NCBI RefSeq assembly: GCF_013177315.1
Contig: NZ_CP053661.1
Coordinates: 1,116,001-1,180,000, forward strand
Length of the DNA: 64,000 nucleotides
Reading direction: 5' to 3'
DNA from: Thermoleptolyngbya sichuanensis A183
Lineage (GTDB): Bacteria; Cyanobacteriota; Cyanobacteriia; Elainellales; Elainellaceae
In this document: positions 35,336 to 43,663 of the stretch, in pieces
Layout: each line of letters begins with the position of its first letter
How positions within the stretch are numbered: position 1 is the first letter of the stretch
Made by a program: the position numbers and the translations under genes
The notes under the pieces: model-generated
Told to the model about the DNA's origin: nothing
The model's input: the letters and a program-made list of their open reading frames with translations, nothing else
The model's database searches: none

Positions 35336-35625
35336 ACGTAGTAGGCAGCGCGAAGACAGTGCGAAAGGAGCGTCAGTCGCATCCTAATCCCAAATCCCCG
35401 GCGGCGGAAAGGGGGAAAATCGAGAGAAGGCTTACGCGAAAACCCCGTCGAAATTTGATACCTTAGTACTATAGAGTTTCTCGTAATTGCCATGCAGAAA
35501 CGGGTTTGACGCTGCCCACTTCTTGATCGACAGGCTCCACATCTAGAGTTTCCGTTACAAGAATTGCGCTTCAAAATCCAGGGATGGTGTTAATCTGATG
35601 CTCAGCCCTGTTTGCGGTTTGAGTT

Positions 35626-38247
35626 ATGTCCTTTGTCGGTCTGCATATTCACAGCGACTATAGCCTGCTAGACGGCGCGAGTCAGCTTGACCAGCTCATC
35701 GACCGGGCGATCGAGCTTGGAATGCCAGCGATCGCCATTACGGATCACGGCGTGATGTACGGCGCGATCGAGATCCTCAAGGTGTGCAAAAAGCGCGACA
35801 ACGCCGTCAAGCCCATCATCGGCAACGAGATGTATGTGATCAACGGCGACATCACCAAGCAGGAGCGTCGCCCCCGCTATCACCAGGTTGTTCTTGCCAA
35901 AAACACGCAGGGCTACAAGAATCTCGTCAAGCTGACCACCATTTCTCACCTCCAGGGTGTGCAGGGGAAGGGCATTTTTTCGCGCCCCTGTGTCAACAAA
36001 GAACTGCTGGAGCAGTATAAAGACGGGCTGATTGTCACCAGCGCCTGTCTCGGCGGCGAAGTGCCCCAGGCGATTATGCAGGACCGCCCGGATGTGGCGC
36101 GGCGCGTTGCCCAGTGGTACAAGGACGTGTTCGGTGACGATTACTATCTGGAAATTCAAGACCACGGGCTGCAAGAAGAGCGCATCGTTAACCCCGAAAT
36201 CGTCCGCATTGCCCGCGAGCTAGACATCAAGCTGGTCTGCACCAACGATTCGCACTATATCTCCTGCTACGACGTGGAAGCCCACGACGCGCTGCTCTGC
36301 ATCCAAACGGGCAAATCCATCGTGGAAGAGAAGCGGCTGCGCTACACGGGCACGGAGTATTTGAAATCCGCCGATGAGATGCGGCTTTTGTTCCGCGATC
36401 ACCTACCGCCGGATGTGGTGGAAGAGGCGATCGCCCATACGCTAGAAGTCGCCGAAAAGGTCGAAGGCTACAAAATTCTGGGTGAACCGCGCATTCCTAA
36501 CTACCCTGTGCCCGACGGCTACACGCCTGCCACTTACCTCGAAGAAACCTCCCGATCTGGGCTAGCCAAGCGCCTTAAAGTCGCCACCTACCGTGAAGTT
36601 CCCCCAGACTATCAGGAGCGGCTGGAATACGAGCTGCAAATGATGCACCAGATGGGCTTCGACGGCTACTTTCTGGTGGTGTGGGACTACATCAAGTTTG
36701 CGCGAGATCATGGCATTCCCGTGGGCCCAGGGCGCGGGTCGGCGGCGGGGTCGCTGGTGGCCTACTCGCTGGGCATCACTAATATCAATCCGGTGCATCA
36801 CGGCTTGCTGTTCGAGCGGTTCCTGAACCCTGAGCGCAAGTCCATGCCCGATATCGACACAGACTTCTGCATCGAACGTCGGGGCGAGGTGATTCAGTAC
36901 GTCACCGAAAAGTATGGCACCGATCGCGTCGCGCAGATCATCACCTACAACCGCATGACCTCCAAAGCCGTCCTAAAGGATGTGGCGCGGGTGCTGGATA
37001 TTCCCTATGGGGAATCCGACAAGATGGCGAAGATGATTCCCGTCGTGCGCGGCAAGCCCACCAAGCTCAAGGTCATGATTTCCGACGAAACGCCCACGCC
37101 GGAATTCAAGGAAAAATACGATAGCGATGCCGTTGTGCCTGGCAGCGATCCGCCCGTCACCTACCGCCGCTGGATTGACATGGCCATGCGGATCGAGGGC
37201 ACCAACAAATCAACCGGCGTTCATGCGGCGGGCGTGGTGATTTCGGCAGAACCGCTGGACGAAGTGGTGCCGCTGGAACGCAGCAAGGAAGGCGGCGTGA
37301 CGACGCAATACCCAATGGAAGACATCGAACTGCTGGGTCTGCTGAAGATGGACTTCCTGGGCCTAAAGAACCTGACGATGATTCAGAAAGCGGTGGATCT
37401 CATCAGCAAGACCCACGGCATTCAGGTTGATTTGGACAATTTGCCGATGGAAGATCCGGCCACCTATCAACTGCTGGCGCGGGGCGAACTGGAGGGCATC
37501 TTCCAGCTAGAATCCTCCGGGATGCGGCAGATTGTGCGCGATCTGAAGCCGTCGGGACTGGAGGATATTTCCTCGGTGCTGGCGCTGTATCGTCCCGGGC
37601 CGCTGGATGCGGGGCTAATTCCCAAGTTCATCAACCGCAAGCACGGTCGCGAACGGATCGAATATGAACACGAGCTGCTCACCACCATTCTGAATGAGAC
37701 TTACGGCATCATGGTCTACCAGGAGCAGATCATGAAAATTGCCCAGGACATGGGGGGCTATTCGCTGGGGCAAGCCGACCTGCTGCGGCGGGCGATGGGC
37801 AAAAAGAAAAAAGAGGAGATGGAGAAGCATCAGAGCATCTTCACCGAAGGTGCAGAAAAGAACGGCGTGCCCAAGAAGGTGGCGGCGGATCTGTTTGACC
37901 AGATGGTGAAGTTTGCGGAGTATTGTCTGAGCTATGACACGAAGATTTTGACTGTGGAATATGGGGCGATCGCCATTGGCGAAGTTGTAGAACGCCAGCT
38001 TCCCTGCACTGTGTTCAGCGTCGATGCCAACGGGTTTGTTTACACGCAGGCGATCGCCCAGTGGCACCAGCGCGGGCTGCAAGAGGTCTTTGAATACACC
38101 CTGGAAGACGGTTCCACCCTCCGCGCTACCCCCGATCACAAGTTCATGACGGAAGATGGCGAAATGCGCCCCATTGACGAGATCTTCGAGAAAAACCTGG
38201 CGCTAAAACGAGTTGCCGTCCCTGTGCCTGCTGGTTCGAGAGTTTGA
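35626..38247 (+). CDS. dnaE: DNA polymerase III alpha subunit, N-terminal half, fused to the N-part of a split intein
   Basis: Residues 1-766 are the N-terminal two thirds of the replicative polymerase. The PHP domain starts at [14 protein letters not shown], followed by the polymerase palm with [14 protein letters not shown] and the catalytic aspartates D409 and D411 in PDIDTDFC. Residues 767-873 are the N-terminal part of the DnaE split intein: C767 directly after KFAEY, block B as RATPDHKFM, and an end rich in Val and Pro. The protein must be joined to the product of the gene at 39082 by trans-splicing to yield a complete 1175-residue DnaE. In well-studied cyanobacteria the two halves lie far apart. 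Here the second half follows 834 bp downstream on the same strand. Confidence 0.97.
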   Translation: MSFVGLHIHSDYSLLDGASQLDQLIDRAIELGMPAIAITDHGVMYGAIEILKVCKKRDNAVKPIIGNEMYVINGDITKQERRPRYHQVVLAKNTQGYKNLVKLTTISHLQGVQGKGIFSRPCVNKELLEQYKDGLIVTSACLGGEVPQAIMQDRPDVARRVAQWYKDVFGDDYYLEIQDHGLQEERIVNPEIVRIARELDIKLVCTNDSHYISCYDVEAHDALLCIQTGKSIVEEKRLRYTGTEYLKSADEMRLLFRDHLPPDVVEEAIAHTLEVAEKVEGYKILGEPRIPNYPVPDGYTPATYLEETSRSGLAKRLKVATYREVPPDYQERLEYELQMMHQMGFDGYFLVVWDYIKFARDHGIPVGPGRGSAAGSLVAYSLGITNINPVHHGLLFERFLNPERKSMPDIDTDFCIERRGEVIQYVTEKYGTDRVAQIITYNRMTSKAVLKDVARVLDIPYGESDKMAKMIPVVRGKPTKLKVMISDETPTPEFKEKYDSDAVVPGSDPPVTYRRWIDMAMRIEGTNKSTGVHAAGVVISAEPLDEVVPLERSKEGGVTTQYPMEDIELLGLLKMDFLGLKNLTMIQKAVDLISKTHGIQVDLDNLPMEDPATYQLLARGELEGIFQLESSGMRQIVRDLKPSGLEDISSVLALYRPGPLDAGLIPKFINRKHGRERIEYEHELLTTILNETYGIMVYQEQIMKIAQDMGGYSLGQADLLRRAMGKKKKEEMEKHQSIFTEGAEKNGVPKKVAADLFDQMVKFAEYCLSYDTKILTVEYGAIAIGEVVERQLPCTVFSVDANGFVYTQAIAQWHQRGLQEVFEYTLEDGSTLRATPDHKFMTEDGEMRPIDEIFEKNLALKRVAVPVPAGSRV
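37924..38244 (+). other. N-intein coding segment (107 codons)
   Basis: Begins with the splice-junction cysteine codon TGT at 37924 ([14 protein letters not shown]) and runs to the stop. It closely resembles the known cyanobacterial DnaE N-inteins, with a somewhat longer tail ([11 protein letters not shown]). Confidence 0.95.
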
Positions 38248-38287
38248 GCAATGATCTCCCCAAGCCTTTACCCTGGTGAGTCCTGAA

Positions 38288-38950
38288 ATGGTTAGCACTG
38301 CTCCCCAATTTTCAATTCCTCGGTCTGCCCTGGCCGGAGAGCGGCGGGTCACGATTCATCAGCTTAGCTGGCAGGGCTATCAGCAGATTCAGCAGACGTT
38401 GGGAGAACGGCGATCGCCCCGCCTCGCCTACGACCAAGGCACGCTAGAGCTAACCATGCCCCTGGAAGAACACGAAAGTTTTGCAGAATGGATTGGGCTA
38501 TTGATTCGGATTTTGGTGGAAGAGTTTGGGTTAAAAATGAAGTCCATCGGTTCTACAACGCTGGAGTATCCGAATCGGGAGCGCAGCGTTGAACCGGATA
38601 ACGCTTACTATATTCAAAATCAGGCGAAGGTGAGCGGGCGACGCATTAATTTTGAGCAAGATCCCCCGCCTGATTTAGTCGTGGAAATCGACATTACGCA
38701 CACGGATATTGATAAAAACCGCCTCTATGCCAGCATCGGGGTTCCGGAGTTTTGGCGCTTTAACGGCACCGCCCTAAGCATCTACCAACTGCAATCTCAA
38801 GCCTATGTTGAAGTAGAACATAGCCCGACGTTTCCTAAAGTACCCAAAGACAAGTTCTATGAGTTTTTGCAGCAGGCCAGCCGCGATGAAGTAGAGGCAA
38901 GTCGCGCACTGCGGGCGTGGGTTCGTCAGTTGCAGTCAGGCGATGTTTAG
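38288..38950 (+). CDS. Uma2-family (PD-(D/E)XK nuclease fold) protein between the dnaE halves
   Basis: A 220-residue protein from the ATG at 38288, with GGTGAG about ten bases upstream; GTG at 38276 is an alternative. It shows the Uma2/DUF820 pattern common in cyanobacteria: TIHQLSWQGYQQI, the acidic EPDNAYYIQN, the core PPDLVVEIDIT with putative metal ligands D and E, and the downstream NRLYASIGVPEFWRF. The putative active site looks intact. The family has the restriction-endonuclease fold, but its biological role is not established. It is read in the same direction as both dnaE halves, in another frame, starting 40 bp after the first stop codon and ending 131 bp before the second half. Confidence 0.88.
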   Translation: MVSTAPQFSIPRSALAGERRVTIHQLSWQGYQQIQQTLGERRSPRLAYDQGTLELTMPLEEHESFAEWIGLLIRILVEEFGLKMKSIGSTTLEYPNRERSVEPDNAYYIQNQAKVSGRRINFEQDPPPDLVVEIDITHTDIDKNRLYASIGVPEFWRFNGTALSIYQLQSQAYVEVEHSPTFPKVPKDKFYEFLQQASRDEVEASRALRAWVRQLQSGDV

Positions 38951-39008
38951 GGAGTAATCGAGATTGGGATAGGCATGAATCGGTAGTAAAGATTGGATTT
39001 TTAAGTTG

Positions 39009-39056
39009 GGTTTCACGGTAGGTTTCACCGCAGGTTTTACGGTAGGTTTCACAGAC
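39009..39056. repeat. 12-bp tandem array upstream of the dnaE C-half
   Basis: Four 12-bp units: GGTTTCACGGTA, GGTTTCACCGCA, GGTTTTACGGTA and GGTTTCACAGAC. It ends 25 bp before the ATG at 39082, so it lies in the leader of the C-half mRNA. Confidence 0.9.
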
Positions 39057-39081
39057 GGAAGGGGAAGGGGCGATCGCCAAA

Positions 39082-39189
39082 ATGGTTAAAATTATCAGCC
39101 GCAAGTCATTAGGCACCCAATGGGTTTACGATATCGGTGTTGAGCGCGATCACAATTTTGTGCTGGAAAACAGTCTGATTGCCTCCAAT
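39082..39189 (+). other. C-intein coding segment (36 codons)
   Basis: Encodes the C-terminal intein fragment that associates with the N-intein from 37924-38244. It ends with the AAT (Asn) codon at 39187-39189, directly before TGT (Cys+1). Confidence 0.95.
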
Positions 39190-40419
39190 TGTTTTAATAA
39201 ATCCCACTCTACAGCCTACGGCTACGTCACGTTTCAAACGGCGTACCTAAAAGCCAATTACCCCGTGGAATATATGGCGGCGCTGCTGACGGCCAACAGC
39301 GACGACCAGGACAAAGTGCAGAAATATATTTCCTCCTGCACGATGATGGGCATCACCGTGGAGCCGCCAGACATCAACCGATCGGGCGTGGATTTTACGC
39401 CGCTGGAGCGCAGCATTTTGTTCGGGCTGTCGGCGGTGCGAAACGTGGGTGCAGGCGCGATCGAGAATATTTTGCAGGCGCGAGAGGCCGATGGCCCCTT
39501 CAAGTCTCTGGGCGATCTGTGTAGCCGCATCGACCCGCGCACGGTGAACCGGCGAGCGCTGGAGGCACTGATCCAGTGTGGAGCAATGGACTGCATCGAG
39601 ACGAATCGGCGGCAGTTGATGAATGATCTGGATTTGGTGCTGGAGTGGGCGCAGTCGCGGGCGAAGGATCGGGCAATTGGGCAGGGGAACCTGTTTGATA
39701 TGCTGGGCAGCATCAGCGAAGCGCCGGGGAGCTTCGAGTCTGCGCCTAAGGCTCCCGCCGTAGAGGACTTTCCGCAGCAGGAGCGGCTAAAGCTGGAAAA
39801 GGAACTGCTGGGCTTCTATGTGTCGGATCATCCCCTGAAAAATATTCGAGAAGCCGCCAGAATCCTAGCGCCGATTAACCTGAGTAGCCTGGAAGAGCAG
39901 CCGGAGGGCAGCAGCATTAGCGCGATCGCCATGCTGACGGGGGTCAAGCCCGTGGTAACCAAGAAGGGCGATCGCATGGCCATCATCCAGCTTGAAGACC
40001 TGACGGGGCACTCCGAAGCCGTCGTCTTTCCGCGCACCTATGAGCGCATCGGCAGTCTCATCGTGCAGGAGGCGCGGCTGATGATCTGGGGCAAGGTGGA
40101 CAAGCGCGACGAGCGCAGCCAACTGATTGTCGAGGATGCCGAACCCGTGGAGGACGTGCAGTTGGTGATGGTAGAGCTAGACGCACAGATTGCAGGCGAC
40201 ATTGTGCAGCAAAACACCCTGCGCGAGGTCATTCTCAAAAACCGGGGCGACGAAGACCAGTGCAAAACGCCCGTCGTGGCGATCGTCGCTGGGGCGCATC
40301 GTCGGGAGCTGGTGCGTCTGGGCAATCAGTTCCGCGTGCAGGATTATCAGGCCGCTGTAACCGCGCTGAACCGAGCCGGATTCCGCGCCCGATCGACCGC
40401 GTTGACCAGTGCTTCTTGA
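39082..40419 (+). CDS. dnaE: C-part of split intein fused to the C-terminal half of DNA polymerase III alpha
   Basis: Residues 1-36 are the C-intein (YDIGVERDHNFVLEN, ending IASN), with the catalytic Asn at 36 and the C-extein nucleophile Cys at 37 (CFNKSHSTAYGYVTFQ). Residues 37-445 are the rest of DnaE: the end of the fingers and helix-hairpin-helix region (FGLSAVRNVGAGAIENIL), then the OB-fold domain (ISAIAMLTGVKPVVTKKGDRMAIIQLED) and the tau-interacting C-terminus. The ATG at 39082 is preceded by a GGAAGGGG stretch. The frame is in the same register as the N-half (start-to-start distance 3456, a multiple of three). It converges with the dihydroorotase-like gene, 17 bp away. Confidence 0.97.
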   Translation: MVKIISRKSLGTQWVYDIGVERDHNFVLENSLIASNCFNKSHSTAYGYVTFQTAYLKANYPVEYMAALLTANSDDQDKVQKYISSCTMMGITVEPPDINRSGVDFTPLERSILFGLSAVRNVGAGAIENILQAREADGPFKSLGDLCSRIDPRTVNRRALEALIQCGAMDCIETNRRQLMNDLDLVLEWAQSRAKDRAIGQGNLFDMLGSISEAPGSFESAPKAPAVEDFPQQERLKLEKELLGFYVSDHPLKNIREAARILAPINLSSLEEQPEGSSISAIAMLTGVKPVVTKKGDRMAIIQLEDLTGHSEAVVFPRTYERIGSLIVQEARLMIWGKVDKRDERSQLIVEDAEPVEDVQLVMVELDAQIAGDIVQQNTLREVILKNRGDEDQCKTPVVAIVAGAHRRELVRLGNQFRVQDYQAAVTALNRAGFRARSTALTSAS

Positions 40420-40436
40420 GAAACGAACGCACTTGG

Positions 40437-41738
40437 TCAGAAGAAAACCTTTACCACTTGTCCCTGAATCTCTTGGCCCAGCCAGGGCGTATTGGCAGAG
40501 CAGGAATGAAGCGTTTGGTGGGTGACTTTCCACAGCGGGCGCGGGTCGAAGAGCGTCAGGGGGGTAGGCGTGTCAGGGGCGCTTTGCGAATCGATCCCGA
40601 TGGGAATTGCCCTCAACTCCTCTCCCAGACACCGCAGCGGATTTGTACTCAGTGCCTGCCACAGCGTCAGTGCGGGCAACTGTCCTGGCTCCACCAACTG
40701 CTGCCAGAGCAAGGGCAGCGCCAGTTCCAGCCCAATCGCCCCCGGCGGCGCTTCGGCAAAGGGGACGGTTTTTTCTTCGTAAGTATAGGGGCTGTGGTCA
40801 ATGGCGATCGCCTCGATGATCCCATCGCGCACTGCCTGGATCAGCGCCGCCTGATCTGCGGGTGTGCCCAGGGGGGGTTCCAGCCGCAGATGGGGGTCGT
40901 AGCCGCCCACGGACTGGGTATTCAGCAGCAGGTGATGCCAGGTGGTGCTGGCGGTAATCGGTAAACCACTGGCCTTGGCCTGGGCAATTAGCTCCACGCT
41001 GCGAGCCGTGGAGACGCGCATCAGGTGAACAGGTGTGCCGATCTGGGCGACGCATTCTAGCAGGGCCGCGAGGGGAGCAGTTTCGGCGATCGCAGGCGCA
41101 CCGGGTAGCCCAAACCGAATCGCGTCTGGGCCGTCGCGCATCACGCCGTTGCCCCGCAAGGTTTCGTCGCAGCACCAGAGGGCAATCGGCCGGTGCAGCG
41201 CCTGGGCATATTCGAGCGATCGCCGCAAAAGTCCCCACTGGCGGATGGGTCGCCCGTCGGCAAAGCCCGCAATGTCCGTTTGCGCCAGTTCGCCCAGTTC
41301 TGCCATCTGCTCACCTTTGGCATCCAGCGTCAGAGCAGCCCAGGGTTGCAGGCGAGGCAGTCCGGCTGGCGTGTGCTGCCCTATCCACTCTACGTCAGCA
41401 GGCGTGGCAATCGCCGGATCGGTGTCGGGCAGCAGCAGCACCCGCCCAAAGCCGCCCGCCCGCGCCGCCCGGTGCAGCGAGGCCAGCGTTTCCCGCGATT
41501 CGTAACCCGGTTCCCCAGAATGGCTGTAGAGATCCACCAGCGCCGGCCCCAGCACCAGCCCCGAAGCATCCGTCTCTGTCACGTCAGCGCTGGGCGGCTC
41601 CACATCGTCGGCAATTCCCCGAGGGATTGCTTCGCGAATCACCCGCACGCTGTCCGACTCGATCCACACATCCACCACCCGATCCGTTTCTGCCACGGGA
41701 TCGAGCAGCCTGACCTGGCGGAACAGTTCACTCGCCAT
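40437..41738 (-). CDS. Dihydroorotase-like protein with degenerate metal site
   Basis: A 433-residue amidohydrolase of the dihydroorotase family, the third enzyme of pyrimidine synthesis. The fold is clear, but most zinc-site positions are altered. The HxH motif is YSH (VDLYSHSGEPGYE), the usual HAED region reads WCCDE, and the usual HxxHVS reads HLMRVST. The DDG-type aspartate (FADGRPI) and the aspartate of AIDHSP remain. This is the pattern of non-catalytic dihydroorotase homologues that act as structural partners of aspartate carbamoyltransferase. An active dihydroorotase is probably encoded elsewhere. The ATG at 41738 follows the histidine phosphatase stop by 7 bp, so the two are an operon. 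Confidence 0.85.
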   Translation of the reverse strand: MASELFRQVRLLDPVAETDRVVDVWIESDSVRVIREAIPRGIADDVEPPSADVTETDASGLVLGPALVDLYSHSGEPGYESRETLASLHRAARAGGFGRVLLLPDTDPAIATPADVEWIGQHTPAGLPRLQPWAALTLDAKGEQMAELGELAQTDIAGFADGRPIRQWGLLRRSLEYAQALHRPIALWCCDETLRGNGVMRDGPDAIRFGLPGAPAIAETAPLAALLECVAQIGTPVHLMRVSTARSVELIAQAKASGLPITASTTWHHLLLNTQSVGGYDPHLRLEPPLGTPADQAALIQAVRDGIIEAIAIDHSPYTYEEKTVPFAEAPPGAIGLELALPLLWQQLVEPGQLPALTLWQALSTNPLRCLGEELRAIPIGIDSQSAPDTPTPLTLFDPRPLWKVTHQTLHSCSANTPWLGQEIQGQVVKVFF

Positions 41739-41745
41739 AGCCCCT

Positions 41746-43113
41746 CTACAGCGCTCCAGCGGCCGTCTTGTCTAGCACGCCGCTGCCCAAGTGGGTGGTA
41801 ATGTTGAGCGATTGCAGCATGGGGCGGTTTTCCGGGCCGCGGGGATAGTCGATCACCGTGACTGCGCCGTTGCCCTGCTTAAACACCCAGAACTTTTCCG
41901 GGCCCCAGCCCATCAGGCCACTGAGGATGGCTTTGTTGACCGCATCGTGGGCAACCACGAGGACTGTCAGGGGGCGATTCTCATAGGGATCGCTTTGCGA
42001 ATCGCCCGTTGAACTGGCCACGATCTCGTTCCAGGCGGCGATCGCCCGCTCCCACACCTGCTGCAAGTTCTCTCCGGCGGGCATCTGCACCGTTTCCGGG
42101 GTCACCTTCCAGGCGGCCAGTTCATCGGCATAGACCTCTTGAATTTCCTCCTCCAGCTTGCCTTCCCACAGTCCGTGGCTGATTTCCTTGAGGCGATCGT
42201 CTGTCTCCAAGGAAACATCGGGATGAAATTGCAGAATCAGTTCCGCTGTTTCCTTGGGGCGCAGCATGGGGCTAGTGATGGCGCGATCGATGGGGATATC
42301 TTTCAAAAAGAAAGCAGCTTTTTCGCCCTGGATGCGCCCATTTTCATTCAGCGGCACGTCAATTTGACCCTGAAAGCGCTTTTCGCGGTTCCAATCTGTC
42401 TCGCCGTGGCGCACCAGCAGCATTCGCGGGCCGCGATGGTTGCCGCGCACGTCCGGCAGGGGCTTGCCCAGGTGATCCACTAGATTCACCGATTCCAACT
42501 GCACGGGTTTGCCAAAACCGCCTGCAAAGTTCAGCACGCTGATGGCGCAGTTGGCTTGATTCAGCGCGTGATAGTCCGCCGGCCCCAGCCCGACAGCCGT
42601 GCCAATTAGCGCCCGGTTGATGCCGCTATGGGCGACCAGCAAAATTGTCTCCCCCGCGTGCTGCGGCAGCGTGTCGCGCCAAAACTGCTCTGCCTGACGG
42701 TACAAATCCACCACCGGGAAAAATTCCTGCTCCCCTTCTGGGGTCGTCAGTCGCATCTTCAGCTTTTCTGGTTCCTGTTGCCAGTGGCAATAGGACTCTG
42801 GAAACCGCTCCTTCACCTCGTCAAAGGGCAGCCCTTCCCACTCCACCATGTTGATTTCCTTGAGGTCGTCCCGCAGTTGCAGGGCTGGTGGGTTCTCAAG
42901 CTGGGCAGTGAGAATTTCGGCTGTTTCCCGCGCCCGCTGGAGCGGACTGGCGTAGATCGCGGCAAAGGGCAGCCCGCGCAATGCCAGCCCCGTCAGCCGG
43001 GCCGCCTCCCGCCCTTCGTCCGTCAGCGTAGACTCGTCAAAATGCCCCTGGATGCGGCGCAGGGTGTTGTAGGTGCTGATGCCGTGGCGCACCAGGATGA
43101 CGCGAGTAGCCAG
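41746..43113 (-). CDS. Tandem-domain histidine phosphatase (phosphoglycerate mutase superfamily), probable CTG start
   Basis: About 455 residues with two complete histidine phosphatase domains. Each has its catalytic RHG (VRHGISTYN; LLVRHGETDWN), the acidic loop (LKEINMVEWEG; LKEISHGLWEG) and the second His (VAHSGINRA; VAHDAVNKA). The family dephosphorylates small phosphometabolites; related cyanobacterial enzymes include phosphoserine phosphatases. Homologues begin ATRVILVRHG. Here the codon before ATRV is CTG at 43113, preceded at 8 bp by GGAGG, and no ATG, GTG or TTG occurs between it and the upstream in-frame stop. The GTG at 43092 would cut the protein one residue before RHG. CTG is therefore the best start. 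Confidence 0.87.
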   Translation of the reverse strand: MATRVILVRHGISTYNTLRRIQGHFDESTLTDEGREAARLTGLALRGLPFAAIYASPLQRARETAEILTAQLENPPALQLRDDLKEINMVEWEGLPFDEVKERFPESYCHWQQEPEKLKMRLTTPEGEQEFFPVVDLYRQAEQFWRDTLPQHAGETILLVAHSGINRALIGTAVGLGPADYHALNQANCAISVLNFAGGFGKPVQLESVNLVDHLGKPLPDVRGNHRGPRMLLVRHGETDWNREKRFQGQIDVPLNENGRIQGEKAAFFLKDIPIDRAITSPMLRPKETAELILQFHPDVSLETDDRLKEISHGLWEGKLEEEIQEVYADELAAWKVTPETVQMPAGENLQQVWERAIAAWNEIVASSTGDSQSDPYENRPLTVLVVAHDAVNKAILSGLMGWGPEKFWVFKQGNGAVTVIDYPRGPENRPMLQSLNITTHLGSGVLDKTAAGAL

Positions 43114-43197
43114 GGCCGTGTCCTCCGTGTATGAAAGGGGTGTACAGGGTGCAGAGGGTTGCTTTCAAATAGAAGCATTCTACCCCGTTCGTTCTCC

Positions 43198-43296
43198 GAA
43201 TCTGGGGGGAATCTGGGACGAATTTGGGGAGAATCTGGGGGCTATCTGGGGAAAATCTGGGGGCTATCTAGGGAGAATCTGGGGGCTATCTGGGGG
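43198..43296. repeat. 11-bp tandem array, nine units
   Basis: Nine consecutive 11-bp units, GAATCTGGGGG alternating partly with CTATCTGGGGA. It lies 84 bp upstream of the histidine phosphatase start, in its promoter region. The array ends against a GCGATCGC octamer. Confidence 0.92.
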
Positions 43297-43663
43297 CGAT
43301 CGCCCTGCATCACACCCCATCCTGCCACACTTGCCGCTGTCACTCGATAATCTGATGCTCTATCGAGCGGTGGAATTCACCCGGTCATCACTGCTGCAAC
43401 GGGGGAACAGTGAGATAATGCCGGGGTAACCCTGTGCTATGGCTGAACGTTCGTCACTCAAAACGTTCGTCACTCAATCTGTCACTCAAAGCAGCAGGGT
43501 TTAGTCCCGTTGCCCGTGTTCTATTCCCAACCTCAAATCCCGCAGTAAATCCTCCCGTAAATTCCCCAGTAAATTTCCCAAGGTTCATCGTCTGTTAACC
43601 CGGCGCATAGCCCCAATCCCCCTTATTTCTTCTCTGAATCTCTAACCCCTCTCCCCAAAAGGC
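43297..43663. other. Intergenic region between histidine phosphatase and CPBP genes
   Basis: 367 bp without a recognised gene. It contains three CGTTCGTCACTCAAA-like repeats (about 43447-43494) and several CAGTAAATTCCCC-like repeats (about 43544-43580). Promoters for both divergent genes are expected here. Confidence 0.55.

Noticed and set aside
35626-39189. dnaE as a frameshifted or pseudogenised gene broken by an insertion.
   Set aside because: The N-half ends in a full N-intein and the C-half starts with a full C-intein, with intact splice residues. This is a split intein and not a broken gene.
43198-43296. Tandem arrays as a CRISPR array.
   Set aside because: Units are directly adjacent 9-15 bp repeats without unique spacers, and no cas genes are present. 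The same holds for the other arrays.
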